DNA of 64,000 bases from Pycnopodia helianthoides (GCA_032158295.1 CM063246.1:9921608-9985607); one strand, 5' to 3'. Counted from the first letter of the stretch, positions 38,511-50,740 are shown. Numbers and translations are program-made. Notes: generated from the letters alone by a model not told the origin.

Positions 38511-38790
38511 AAGGCACCTGGCAATGGTATTTTGTCAAAATGTAGCTTTTGTCCTTAAAATATACATTTTTTATGAGTGGAATGTGAATAAACAAGTGTA
38601 AAAGGTTACAGAAATAGTGTTTTTATGTTATTTACAACATTAGAACTGCCCCCCTCCTTTACCTTGGCGCTGTTTGTGACGTCAATCGAGGCGGGATATT
38701 TGAAGAGAGAAAATGTATACTAGTAGTCTGGCCCCGTACATTGCGTCTAAATGTGCTTGATAATTTAAATTAAAAAAAGTGTGTTCATGC
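38511..38790. mobile_element. Repeat starting TTAAAGGCACCTGG, copy 1
   Basis: Begins TTAAAGGCACCTGGCAATGG and includes GTGACGTCAATCGAGGC at about 38676. An inverted relative at about 44850-45012 has GCCTCGATTGACGTCAC and ends CCAGGTGCCTTTAA. Right boundary not determined. Confidence 0.45.
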
Positions 38791-40187
38791 TCTATATTCA
38801 ATGATTAATGAAATATCAATCTAGATTAAGAAGAAACTCTCTCCAGAAAGAAAATTATAAAAAACACATGAATTTTTACACTTTAACTTCTTCATGCTCA
38901 TCATCACTACTGCATGCTCTATTGAGGCGCTGCAAGCTGGGATCGCCGCGCATGCGTATTTTCACGCAAATACCCCTTTCAGCGACTACGCGCTTAGCCA
39001 TAATAGTCTGCTGAGCTTATCAAGCTAATTTTTGTATACAATCTTTGAAACTTTCAGAATCTTATGTCAACAAATCCAAATTCACTCGATGCCTAATTTC
39101 CCAACGCCCCTAGGGCGGCCATTTTGTTTTTCAAATCCACAGAACACAATTTTGCGAGTAAAAATTGTGACAAACACATTAACATAAAACTTGATGGTCA
39201 CGCAAAAATCCTTTTCGTCATAACTGTCATTATATTATTCTTCTTTCCTTGAAAAGTGCAGCCTTCAAATGATTGAAGATGTACGCACTGCGTGTTGAGC
39301 GCATGGGTTGGCTTAGGCAATAGGAATTTGTGTCAGGTGCAGATAGAATTATGTACAGGTGCGAGTAAAAAGCTGGAGATGAGGTTACTTCAGCCGGGGG
39401 AAGAAGTAAAAGGATAGCCTCTGGGTTGGAATAAAATCAGTGAGCTGGGTCCTTATTTATTTCTAAATGATAATTTGGGATTAATTTTGGATCCAAGTTG
39501 TGTGAGATTTAAACAAAATATGCATAGATAGCATATAGTGCCATGCAAGGTCTTCTTCTATATACAAACTTCCTAATTGCCATGTACCTTAAGCTATGAT
39601 TGGTCTTTTGTGAGAGTTCTGTGGTTGTTTAATCAGGATCTTTGTAGTTTCACTGCAGTGTCACTCAGGTTCACGCTGACTGACAGTATTGTTTCTTCCT
39701 CTGCCTCACACCTGCACAGTTCTGTACAAACTAAATCTTTGGCTCGACAGGAATATCTTGCTGTTGCACAATTTTTCACAGAGTTTGGGTTGCTTGCTCC
39801 AGTTACATCGCACAAGTTCAACCACAGACGCTGGGGCTGGTGGAACTTTCGACATTACTTTTCACGAGACTTAGTTGTAGAATGGAAATTTCTACCTCCA
39901 TGGTTGTAGCCATCTTACGACCCTGAAGAATCCATTTATTCATTGTTAAAAGTTCAACAGGAATGCCACATTCACTGGCACCATCAAGGAACCCTGTAAA
40001 TATCCATGTCTTTTCATGTTTTACATTGGAAACAATCGGCCTGATTATTATTGAACACTTGAAGATAGTATTTAGATCAGCTCTAATGTCTCGCTCTTCT
40101 GTAGCTATAAGTCTAGTGCTTTACGACCTGCTTTTTTAGAATGTAATACGCCTGGTAAGTTACCCTTATGTTGCGATATGACAACAT

Positions 40188-40937
40188 TTGGTACATTCCC
40201 TGAGATTCTTGGCTATTAATGCTCTGCGAGTTAGGTTGTATTGATGCAATGTTCTACTATCTCCCTATAGACCCCTTGCACAACGCGCAGCGTACTTCGC
40301 ATGTGTCTATCCTGGGTGTCATTTTGGGTGTCAAAATCATATACAAACATGCACAAAAGAGAGTTGACACCCAAAATTACGCGCATTGTTCGGAGGCGCT
40401 TCTGTGTTGTATATATAAATCAATAGCTCCCCCTTGGCAAGTTGCATAACGCGAAAACGCTCCAGGTATGCTGAGGTCACGCACACGTTTTTTTTGCACA
40501 GAGAATAGCTTTCGTCAATGATCTGCCTCCTTTTTGAGGGTGTGACGTCATATGCAATGGGTCTATACAAAATTTCTGCCTGAATTGTTATGTAGTCTTC
40601 AGAGTCAATTTTTTCCTGCAGATTATCAAAGAGTTCAATCTCTGCAATGAACATTCGTGTGTTGTCAACGATTTTGTCATTTGTGCATAAATTTGTTTGC
40701 CAATAAATATGCTTTTGCCAATATTTGAGCTTGCAACTATATAGTATTATCATGGTACACAATGACCCTTGCAAGTAGTTCATCATCCACCATTGTATCT
40801 TTGAGTTGTAATTTCCACAAATCGATGTCACTTTTTCAACAATTTCTTAATTGATCTTCCACTTGTTGACAAGCATGTTTTGTTTACAACCATAACTCGC
40901 AGAGCATTAATAGCTAAGATCTCAGGGAATGTACCAA
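40188..40937. mobile_element. Transposon with about 50-bp inverted ends and a nested element
   Basis: The left end TTGGTACATTCCCTGAGAT, running through ATTAATGCTCTGCGAGTTA, is repeated inverted at the right end (TAACTCGCAGAGCATTAAT to GAATGTACCAA). Inside, 40268-40566 is bounded by TAGACCCCTTGCACAACGCG and GCAATGGGTCTA, a second inverted-end element. The 164-codon minus-strand frame at 40337-40831 crosses both and matches nothing I recognise; I do not call it a gene. Confidence 0.65.
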
Positions 40938-41293
40938 GAAACACTCTTGACGATTAAAAATGCTTAGCAGTAGATCTTGTTAATTTTCCTGATTTCAAAC
41001 AAGGGGCCAGGGGTGTACTAGAAGATCGACCGTTCGATTTTGTTGAGGGTCAATGTTTTGTAATTTATATTCATCTCTTTTAAGTTTAGTTTTTGAAGTT
41101 GTATCACTGTGGCAAATTCGATGCCACTGTGCATGTTTCTAAAGGGGTTCATTTTCTGTTGTTCCATGCAGTCTTTGGGAAATATTTAAGAAATCGGGAT
41201 TGCCTGTTTCACACCTACAATGTACCTCTTATGCACACTGCACAGAAATGTCTCAACTGAAGACAAACGTCATTTTTCAGAACATTTTGACAC

Positions 41294-41740
41294 TTAAAGG
41301 CCCTGTACACTACATGTATTGGTAAGATCGAAAAACACGAATGTTCACAGATTAACACATAACTTACATGATTTAAAGTATTTAATGTTTGAAAGGGTTC
41401 CTAATAATATGTCTGCCTAAAATATTATCGTTTCTGAGAAATGAGTAAAACACTAGTTTTTAATCACTGTTTGAAAAAACAGAAAACACAAAAGGTATAT
41501 TTTCATTATTTTCTCGTGACCTCGATGACCAATTGAGCTCAAACTTTCACAGGTTTGTTTGTTCATGCATATCAGATTCAAATTTTTGTGAATAAAAAGT
41601 GATATAGTTTCCATAACCGTAGTTCTTTGAAGTTAAAGTTTCTCAGAATTCATTTTACTACCCAAAGCTGCTGTACTTCTTACCAAGAAAGTTTTCTTGC
41701 CATTCAATTTTCAATTACAAAATGTGTACTGTGCCTTTAA
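41294..41740. mobile_element. TTAA MITE, short-terminus family, copy 4
   Basis: Begins TTAAAGGCCCTGTACAC and ends TGTACTGTGCCTTTAA. It shares GACCAATTGAGCTCAAACTT with the copy at 15874 (there inverted). Confidence 0.65.
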
Positions 41741-42485
41741 CGCACAGACTGAAACACATGTTGGTTTTATTTTAGCAGGAGGCTGATCTGTGCTCATGAT
41801 GTTGAGTATAGTGAGCACAAGTTTTATGTTGTTTCACAATTACTTTTACTTGTGTTGCTGTGTAGTAAAGATGGTCTACAACGGAATAATGATAAAGGCT
41901 GTGTTTTTTTTTTGTTTCCAGAAATGATATGATTATTATAACACCTCTTCCTTTGATTCTATCTGTTGATTGGCCGAGAGCGTGTCACATGGTGTTGTGT
42001 ATTTTTACTCTTGTACATGTTCACCGACCAAACGAACTATTCAACGAACTATTCAACGATAGCCTAGCGACCGATGTACTAGTGAATGGATACCCTGGTA
42101 CCCTGACTACATTGACTTCAAACATTGATTTAAACAAGCTGCTTGACAAACTCAGGTCGATCGTGTGCGTGCATTTTTACCGTACAATCCAATGCGGAAT
42201 AACATCGGACAAGCTAGGCTATATTTTGGTACAACTATTTTTGACCAAAAAACAGCCAAAATGTCCGATAGCAGCGAGTATTGGAAGACCACAGTATAGA
42301 TGGGAAGAGGCATTTTGGGGAGGCACTTCAGTGGACAGTGATGGCACTGGCAGCGCTAGGGATGAGGGGAGCTCACCAGACGAGAAGGCAAAGACGAGGA
42401 CATGACGAAGAAGACGAAGAACGTGGCGCTGAGCACACATTACATGACCTGACTATGTAGCTAAGTCAGATCGAATGTCGGCTCA

Positions 42486-42925
42486 CTTTCGTACCCAAGT
42501 CACTTCGTCCCAAGTCACTTCGTACCCAAGTCTTTCTTTCGTACCCAAGTCACTTCGTACCCAAGTCACTTCGTACCCAAGTCAAGTCATACGCTAATAA
42601 TGACATGACTTGGGTACGATTGTTATCACGTGGGTTTCTTTCCTCCATGTCAAAACTAATCTTCGTGTATTAAAACTTAAGTGTCCCGTTTAGTTGTAAT
42701 AACTATAATATTCAGATGGGCAAGTAGCGCTCGTTTTTAATAGGCATTTTGATTAGGAATACCACACAGTTTTAACCAACAAACAACGTAAATAATCACC
42801 CACGCCCGTGATTCACAGGTCTTTTGTCCAGCTGGCCAGCCACATGACTCGGACAATTGAGGTACGAAGATGTGGTGACTTTGGGTACGAAGTGACGGTA
42901 CGAAGTGAGCATCGGTCAGATCATA
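42486..42925. repeat. Element with GTACCCAAGTCACTTC subrepeats, copy 2
   Basis: Has five to six direct copies of CACTTCGTACCCAAGT-like units (two near the start lack TA). It then shares the interior of 33168-33615 (GACTTGGGTACGATTGTTA, ACTCGGACAATTGAGGTAC) and ends with GGTACGAAGTGA inverted units. It lies about 140 bp beyond the splice donor of the THAP exon at 43065. Confidence 0.65.
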
Positions 42926-43064
42926 CAGGTCAGATTCAGAGCATGCACAGAGCGGCGGCCATTGTAATTTGGGCCTAAAAATAATTCATGGAGATAGAAA
43001 TCTCAACATGCTCAAAGGCAGCTCAAGTGATCATTTCGGATGTTTTTGATTAACCAGAACTTAC

Positions 43065-43466
43065 CCGGCTTCTCTCTAGCCCTTTTTGCGACTCTGCACC
43101 TGACTCTGCGACGGCAGACTCGGCGGAGGCCGATGACTTGGCCAACGTAGTAGCAGTAGGCCTGATGGTAGGCCTGTTGTTTGGCGCTTTCAATGTGGGG
43201 ATCGATCCAGGCTTCAATCGAAACTTTGTTTTCAAACCCAGTGATTTTTTCAAAGCACTTGAAGGTTCAATGCAGTCCTCTGCAAAATGTGCTGAACAAA
43301 TCAAAGGCCTACTTCTTTCCGAGAAGGTGAAATCCTTTCGTGTACTGTTCACAAAATTCACCCATCCCTTTGATGTTGCAGGATCTCGTGGAAATTGAAC
43401 AAAATGAATCTCTGGATTCTTAGCACTATTTCTAATGCATCCACTAACAACACATGAAGTCGGCAT
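43065..43466 (-). CDS. THAP-domain first exon (minus strand, a)
   Basis: From the ATG at 43466 the exon encodes 134 residues and ends in phase 0 at CGG|GTAAGT. Zinc ligands: Cys5 and Cys10 in MPTSCVVSGCIRNS, then ICSAHF for the Cys-x2-His pair. Conserved features include QFPRDP, the Trp in KGWVNFVNSTR, and SIPTLKAP in place of AVPTIF. The remaining tail is Ala/Ser/Thr-rich and ends GLERSR. It belongs to the same subfamily as 47991-48365 and 50741-51211. No separate downstream exon could be identified; the only visible minus-strand phase-0 partner is 30581-31621. The plus-strand frame at 43138-43398 is a shadow. Confidence 0.88.
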
Positions 43467-44351
43467 TATTGTAGCTGATGGTGATACACTAGAAAAAAGC
43501 TAACATGGCGTCTTATGTTTACTCTCGGTTGCTCATGGTTAGCACGTCATCACTTTTCGCTGGTTTACAAGTCTGCTGGTACTGTTTCGTGGATTTTATT
43601 ATTGTTTTCAATGGATCTTTGCCGGGAACCAGTACAGGGCGGAAAACTTCAAATCGAAGAATCGAGGTCTAATTTTTTCGGTCAAATTGCATGAGAAAAA
43701 CATGACCACAACAATATCCTGAACACAACATAAACAAGGATCGATAGTAAATTTAATGTGTGAGTTTTCGATGATTACAAAATATTGAGGCATATTATAA
43801 CCATAGAGAAAGGACGATATTTCGTTTGAACCAAACAGACGTCCCACGAACAACAACCATGCACGTCGTCAATGTTTGGGTGACTTTCGGATACCTCTGC
43901 ATGCGTAGACATTGTGGTAGTCCATTTGCGAAACTTGCCCGATACAGAATCATATTACAGGGCGGTAATTGGACGATTCCGAACAATGCAAGGATCGTCA
44001 TTTGGGCGCAAAATTGAAAAATCACAAATTGAGTCGTTTCGTCGTCTGTATTTTTGCTCGGAAAAAGCCACCAAAAACATTGAGATGTTTATTACTTACA
44101 ATAGTTTTTTCGCCTACCGTTCACAACAATTATTAGAGGACGGAACACCGAGAGGACACAATTTGAAGCTGTTCAAACCAAGACTTAGACAAGTCGAGTT
44201 GAGACAAGTCACTGAAAGTGCAACACTGACATGACTGACGGTCCACTCGGATCGGATACCGTGCACGGTGCGGTGCTGAATCCCGCAGCTGAATCGCAGC
44301 CAACAAAAAAATCGTGACGCGCGTGGAGCGGGCTAAACACATAAAACTTAC

Positions 44352-44696
44352 CGGGATTTTTTTACGTTTGTCAAATGCTGCTCTAGGTTCTTCGGGTCTT
44401 TCAGGTTGCTTCTTCGATTTCCCACTAACTGGGAAAATGGTTGGGATGGCGTCATGTTTAAGAATTACTTTTCTTCTCATGTCAAATGTGTGATACATCC
44501 CGGATTGGAAGCACGACGGCTCGAAGTGGTCGCTGCATAGCGCTGAAAAGGACGTCGGACCGGACCACTTTGCCCTCGTTAGCCCAACCTTTGTTGCCCA
44601 TAACTGCCTATATTTTGGATCAGCTGGAAAGAGATGTAGGCTGACCCCATCTTTGGTTGTTTTGTTGCATCCAGCAGCAATACATCTGGTCGGCAT
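44352..44696 (-). CDS. THAP-domain first exon (minus strand, b), sister of gene A exon 1
   Basis: From the ATG at 44696 it encodes 115 residues, phase 0, ending CCG|GTAAGT. It reads MPTRCIAAGCNKTTKDGVSL, then HLFPADP, the Trp in QLWATK, LCSDHFEPSC, and AIPTIFPVSG, with a basic tail (SKKQPERPEEPR). It matches the gene A exon at 32622-32969 over its whole length, including the tail (AFDKRKKI versus AFTKREQI), so the two are recent paralogues in opposite orientation. By that kinship it is the best candidate first exon for the minus-strand transposase-type exon at 30581-31621. Confidence 0.9.
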
Positions 44697-44849
44697 TTCC
44701 GGAGAAATTCAATTTTTGTATTATATTAAACGGAAATTCTATTAAACAACCCAAACGTCAGGCTCACTGCACACGACGTGTAAAACGCAGGCAAATTCGA
44801 GGGCGTCGAGGGGGGTTGATGTTCGACCAAGGCAGCGAAGATATAGCCT

Positions 44850-45012
44850 CGATTGACGTCACAAAATGGGAAGGGGGGGGGGGAGTCACCCAAAACAACC
44901 TTTTTATTTTTTAAACATAAATCCTGACAATCGCTCAAACAATGTTTTAATTGTTAATATACATATATTTCATTGTTTAAAAAATATTCAAGTTATTTCC
45001 AGGTGCCTTTAA
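44850..45012. mobile_element. Repeat ending CCAGGTGCCTTTAA, inverted relative of 38511
   Basis: Contains GCCTCGATTGACGTCAC and ends CCAGGTGCCTTTAA, the reverse complement of features at 38511-38692. Its left part includes a G-run. Boundaries approximate. Confidence 0.45.
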
Positions 45013-45881
45013 AACATTTATAGCTTTGCTAATCGCTGAGTGATAGCGATCCACACAGACAGATCTGCTTAAAAAGCACAATAACCAACGCGTAAAATAA
45101 CCAAAATAACTGCTAAGCAGGAATAGATTTATGAGCAAAAAAACCCATGTCATTATGTACTACATAATAATAATAACTGTATTTATATAGCGCCTTTTGC
45201 CAAAGGATACAAGGCGCTCAGTATTTTTTACCGGCCATGTAATGTGGAGCTACGTTTTGAAGTATGAGACCTATGCATTTATAGCACAATGTAATGGTTT
45301 ACAAGGTGCGGTGGCGCAATATGCTGCCAATCATGTATTGTGACTGATTTCCTGCTTAATTTTGCAAGTCTATTGAGCTGTCTAATGGCAAGCAAATATT
45401 TCTGATTACTTTGGCACACCGCACATGTTAGCAAGAAATTTAGGCGACCAGCTTGCATGATCACCATGGATTTGCATTGTTACTTACATGTAAGTAATTT
45501 GCTTACAGTAAGCTTAAGAAGGTTGACATGCCCTTTCCCGGGCTTACGGTTAGCAGTGCTGTAAAATGGAAATAGCACAGTAAGCACATAATTAAGTCAT
45601 TAAGCAGCACTATGAAATGGGGTCCTGGTCACATTGCCAATGTTTTGTTTCCTCTGCAACATTCCTTTGTTTTCAAAAGTACAGATTATGTAACGCATGT
45701 TTTTATACATTCTGCACTTGTCTATCATGAATGTTGCCTCGCTAGATAAACAGTTCCTCATTACGCTGAACGACAAACTACATCCGCTTGGGCGGGTGTG
45801 TAGGTGGACTCATCACACTTGGGTCCTTTATGCCGGGTGCTTTAAACAACCGAACATTACTTCCGTAAACAATTTCCTTCA

Positions 45882-46115
45882 TTAAAACCCTCTTGCTGTC
45901 TGACCATTCAATACCATTCACTGTGGTTTTGAATGATAGATAAACTATGCCAGCCTGCAATATAATACCATAAAAAAAAGCATGTACACAGTTAGTTCGA
46001 ATCGATCTGTGCACAGTTGTGCCACCGTACACAACCTTGGTAGTCGAATGGTTTCAAATGGTTGGTCAACTCACTGGAAAATGTTGCCAAGAGTCACTGA
46101 CAGTAGGAGGGTTAA
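45882..46115. mobile_element. TTAA MITE, TTAACCCTCTTGCTGTC family, copy 4
   Basis: TTAAAACCCTCTTGCTGTC at the left and GACAGTAGGAGGGTTAA at the right; interior as in the other three copies with small changes (AAAAAAAAGCATG for GAGGGAATGCATG). It lies between minus-strand THAP exons. Confidence 0.8.
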
Positions 46116-47990
46116 AGTTGAACCCCTCGCGAGGAATTTATAAGAAAAAGGGGAACAAAACAGCAACTTAAGAAAAAAGATCTCAGAAGCAAGGAACTCT
46201 ACCAAGAGACTCTTTAGTTTACACACAGTGGCATAATTCTGGGAGGGCAAGTCTTGCCATATTCAAACATTTTTGGGACCACTTTGGTCCCACCTGCATT
46301 GCTTAATGCAAATGAAGGAAACAAATTATCACACTTCAACGGGTCCCTATGTTCAAATAGGCGCAAGCCTTGCACAGTCTACACTGTACTTTCCATTCAG
46401 TCCTGTGAACAAAATCTACTACACCAAGCTTGCCCGGTTAGCTAGAGGCAGTTTGAATCGTATTCTTCAGCAGCAGGTACCACAATATGATTTTAAGTCA
46501 ATGACTGAGTTCATTATATGCACAAGAGGTGTTTGTACTTTGCAAGATCAAAGTTGTAACAGCTGAGGGCATCAAGTTCAACATGCTGATCTAGGCATGT
46601 ATATACCCATGACTTCCTTTATTTGTCTTGGTGTATTTTTTTAACCTGAAAAAAAAAAACATGTTTCTAATATTTGGTTCCATAAAATGCCAAATAACTG
46701 ACATGTTTTATGTTAATGTGAGACAAAAATAAATAAGACACGTCTTGAGAATGAGATAAGTGTTTTGTCTTTTTTTAATATGGGAAAAATTAATTTCAAC
46801 TTATTAAAAAAGGAATTTAGTAATAAAAAAAATCAGTTTTACTTGAAATTTTACTATTTTTTAAAGAAATGTATCCAACACAATCATACCAAACCAGCCA
46901 CATCTCCTGAGTACCTCAAGTCAGTTTAAAGTAGGTTGGAATACCATATTAATATTGTATTCATCATGTATTTTTTATTAGAATCAAATATGTTAAGCAG
47001 CTAGGAAAAGTGTCAATTGTTATTTAAATATGTTCTTGAAGAAGTATCACTTTTCATTTCGACATTACAAAACCAAATGAATGTTTGTCTGATTCAATTT
47101 CAATTCGTCAATGAAGTCTCTAAAAGTGTGCATTCGCCCGGAGTGCTTCTAGAGGTGGGCCTCATGCAGCCGTGGTAATCAGAAATAATAATTTTCAATA
47201 AACTGTCTCTACATTAATAAAAGAGCCATTGAAATCAAAAGATTAATTCAGTGTATGCCTAGGCCGTACGGTGAAATAATCCTTCGTCTACCTGCGCTCC
47301 ATTTTGGACTGATCCTGTACGAGTAGTGACTCGCGCAACTTTTGAAAGTGCGCGCAATTGCCACATTAAATTGTATACTTGTGCAAGCAAGTCTTTAATT
47401 TGCGCGAGTTTTTACTTTGTGTAAAACATACATATTGAGGGCGCCCTTTAGAAAAGTTGCTGATTTTTTGTTTACAGTTTCTTTTCCGTATTTGAACACC
47501 AGACACTTGTTTACGTTTTTGAGGTGCCAATACGTGCTTTCGATGTCAATCTATTTGTTAAAAAGTGAAACAGAATCTGGAAACTGATATTTAAATGCCC
47601 AGAACAACATTTAAGGTAAAACTTGAAATGATATAATGGCACTTTTGACAGACATAGTCAGCGAAATTCGTCCGGTCGGAAAAAGCGTTTTCTTCAAAAT
47701 TACTTAAATTAAATTAATACATTTCCGCAAAATTTCGGATGTGATTTTGTTTACCAGCAGATCTGTAGAAGGTTGTTAGTTACCAACTCACTGTGTGACA
47801 GTCGCCTATAGATGATGTTCTGGCACCGCAAAAAAGTAAATTTTCTGATACCACGGTAGTATGAGACCCACGTTTGGGTTTGTAATCGTGCCAGTTGTCT
47901 CATGGAGGAAGGAAACTAGACTCTCCATGGTTGGTTGTCTGTCCGTTTCTCCGGGCATTTGTATTTTTTTTTGTAAATAGTAAGTCTTAC
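46116..47990. other. Gene-free stretch between minus-strand THAP exons
   Basis: Two overlapping frames (46254-46445 and 46273-46566) run through the same DNA; neither has a recognised domain. The rest is AT-rich and unassigned. Confidence 0.5.
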
Positions 47991-48365
47991 CCGTTTCTTC
48001 CCCCTTTTCTCGTTCGCCTCGCTCGAGCGTTTCGTCTTTTTTGGTGACCGGCTCTTGTTCACTCTCCTCACACCCGGGGGAAGGTTTGGTGCCTTTATGG
48101 TGGGTACAGCGTCCTTCCTCAGGGTGAAATATGATTTAAATCCAAATTCTGACTTAAGTTTAGATTGGACATCTTGGCAATCCTCGGTAAAGTGAAATTT
48201 ACAAATTAAACTCCACTTCGACAGCTTGAAGTCCGACCTCGTTGACTCTACAAATCTCATCCACTGCTTCTGAGTATGCTCATTTTTCGGGAATTCGCAG
48301 AAGTTTAAGTTAGGAATTTTGTTTGAATTTCTGGTGCACCCACCAACAACGCAAGATTTCGGCAT
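47991..48365 (-). CDS. THAP-domain first exon (minus strand, c)
   Basis: I place the start at the ATG at 48365, because MPKSCVVGGCTRNS aligns with all other THAP starts; the frame is open further upstream. It encodes 125 residues and ends in phase 0 at CGG|GTAAGA. Features: Cys5 and Cys10, CEFPKN, the Trp in QKQWMRFVESTR, LICKFHFTEDC, and AVPTIKAP, followed by a strongly basic tail (NKSRSPKKTKRS, KRGKKR) that could act as a nuclear-localisation signal. Confidence 0.88.
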
Positions 48366-48876
48366 TTTTCTCGCAGTTCCTTGTGTATAAGTACAAGTAT
48401 GCATACACAGACGTTCCGTCGTCGCGGCTCATAACATACGGAAAGGACAGTCTAAGCTGTGTGGTTTACACGGCCTGACGTATTAATTCATACAGATTTT
48501 TCACACAGCGCCACCAGCGGTCAATACGTGGAAAGTTCTTTGAAAAATCATGGAATTGTCTCATAAGACACATTTTTATTTCCGAAGTGTTCATCATTGA
48601 AAACTTTCAAAGTTTCAATACTAGTTTTGTTCCTATTGAATTATCAGGCCTTCATCTTTGAAAGGACAACCGTTTTTATTTTGCAAAGGACACTTCTATT
48701 GGAAAATTTTAAAGTCTCTGGGAAACTTTTAAAGGGGCAACAAGTCCAAGACCAAGGCAACATAGGTCATGACCTCCGTGGCCTCTGTGAGGCCAGCATC
48801 ATGTAACTGAAGTAAAACCTTCCAATGCATGATTTGCGAGTCCATGACATGAAAAAGCATGCATCAAGGAGAATCA

Positions 48877-49126
48877 GGGCCCAATTTCATGGCACTGCTT
48901 ACCGCCGAATTCTGCGCTTGCGGTGACCATTCTCCGCTTACTTTTCAAGCGCCGAATTTCTGCGCTAGCTGTGTAAGCGTAGAATGCCTAGTAACGTGGA
49001 GTACGCACGCGCACAAGCCGAAATCCCCGCTAACCCGTGAAATACGCTTGACGTAAGCGCGGAATTCCCTGCTTCCGCAAGCGCCGATTCTTTGCTTACG
49101 GTAAGCAGAGCCATGAAATTGGGCCC
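48877..49126. mobile_element. GGGCCCAATTT-type MITE with long palindrome
   Basis: Full-length 250-bp copy. GGGCCCAATTTCATGGCACTG at the left is mirrored by GCCATGAAATTGGGCCC at the right. The interior is itself palindromic and rich in GCGCTTGCGG-type words, more diverged from the other copies than its ends are. Confidence 0.8.
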
Positions 49127-50740
49127 AGATTCGATGTCTGAAGTTACATAGTGGGGTTTTTTTTAGTTGAAAAGAGCATTTGTTAGATTTTATATAGGAC
49201 TCACATTTACTTTTAATACTAACTGTCAAGCTTAATTTTGAAATTTTAAACGAATGTTGAGTGAATTGTTGGTAGTTTTTTTTGACACTTGTCAGTACTT
49301 GTCAGAAATTATATTAGGACCTGCCCATATAGACCTACTAGTAATCATGCAGGTGACATTACAGAAGGCCATGTAAAACAAATCAGGTATTAAATTTCTG
49401 CAGGTCACGGGAGGTGTTTTTTGTCCTCTTTTTTCCCCTCTCCAACTCCAATCAGTCTCAGACCGCCATCTTGGAGGTACACTGTTAAGTGATTATGAAA
49501 TAATGGAAACGCACAGCTATGTATGCGCAGATGGGGGCCAAGGAACAATCGTCATTGACGTCTAGGGAGGTGAGTGCACCCTACTCCAGTTGGTTACCCT
49601 TCCAGTGAAATCATGTGCATGATGTCCAAGATACACCCAACATTGCCTGCACTCATCATGCATGTAGCGCTCGCGAAAACAGGGCAGTCCATTGCCATTG
49701 AAGACAAAACCAGTCATTTTGCCCCCTGGCAAAGTCTTCCACTACAATAATTAAGTTGCCCCCTACTAATTATGCCCCCCCTAGCAAAGGTACCCTCTCC
49801 GAGGGGTACCCCCTCCGAGGGAGGCGCCGCCCCCCCCCCCATCATATCAGCCTGGCTACCATGTGTAGCACACCGTATCGGTACCTTTTGTCACTAACCC
49901 CTGGTAGGGATGTGCTGGAAAACAATGCTGATTGGCTAACCAAAAGTGACTGCATTGCGTGCATGTTTGTTAAATAGCTTATAGAACAAGCGTGTCAAGA
50001 TGCAAGATTTTTTATGTAGTCCGCTTCAAATGAATCTTGTTTTTACATGGTTGACCTAAGTAAATAGCATACAGTTAGACATGTCACCTGATCAAAGAAG
50101 TGAGTGGGTACCAGTTGCTCTATGACTTGTGCCTCTTTTGATCACGCGCTCTGTAGAAACATTTGTTATGTTTATGTTGACATATGAAATGTCAACAAAA
50201 TTTGACAAATTTTTACCAATGGTTCGCGTTATCGTCGAAAGTTGTAATCCTCCAGAGTTGTAATCCTCCAGGATCTTAGGTTATAGTTATCGCAACTATA
50301 CATGGCAGTGACAATGTGTTTTTCCAGTACGGTAGTTGTTAACAAAAATTGTTTTTAATATATAAATATTAAGGTTATGGGTATTTTCAATTTGCTAAGC
50401 TACTCCTTTTCTTTACATGGCCAAATTAAATTTTTTATACCTTAATTCTTTAACTAATGTGTTAGCCAATCCTTACGAAAAGCACTACAAAAACCTAGCT
50501 GCCAACACCTATCACTATCAGTTTCATATTCAAACATCATACATTTGTCATTTTCACTTTGTCTGGCAATTACACCATTTCTATACATGATATAATTATC
50601 ATATTCTTTCTGTGTTATAATGTACTTATATTCGGAAACAACTTCCATGTTGACAAAACTCGGATGGTAAGATCATAACACTAAAAGAGTTTGTCTATAC
50701 ATTTTCATTTGAAATGTTTAATTCATGAATACACCCTTAC
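49127..50740. other. Gene-free stretch between minus-strand THAP exons
   Basis: It carries a segment (49450-49590) related to 7075-7215 (shared AATAATGGAAACGCACAG), a C-run near 49828, and otherwise unassigned AT-rich sequence. No exon supported. Confidence 0.5.

Larger units (their letters stand above)
37774..43064. other. Gene-free stretch between gene A and the minus-strand THAP exons
   Basis: No exon supported. If the minus-strand THAP exons splice to 30581-31621, this is intron. Contents: a partial AGGAACATTACAG-family MITE (37905-38083), the left end of a TTAAAGGCACCTGG repeat (from 38511), a nested transposon (40188-40937), a TTAA MITE (41294-41740), a doubtful ORF region (41929-42470) and a subrepeat element (42486-42925). 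Confidence 0.55.

Noticed and set aside
39577..39909. 110-codon plus-strand frame
   Set aside because: Reads smoothly in parts (HRRWGWWNFRHYF), but I find no domain, splice site or paralogue to support it.
46254..46566. Two overlapping plus-strand frames
   Set aside because: Neither has a recognised domain; they overlap in different frames and have no splice context I could confirm.
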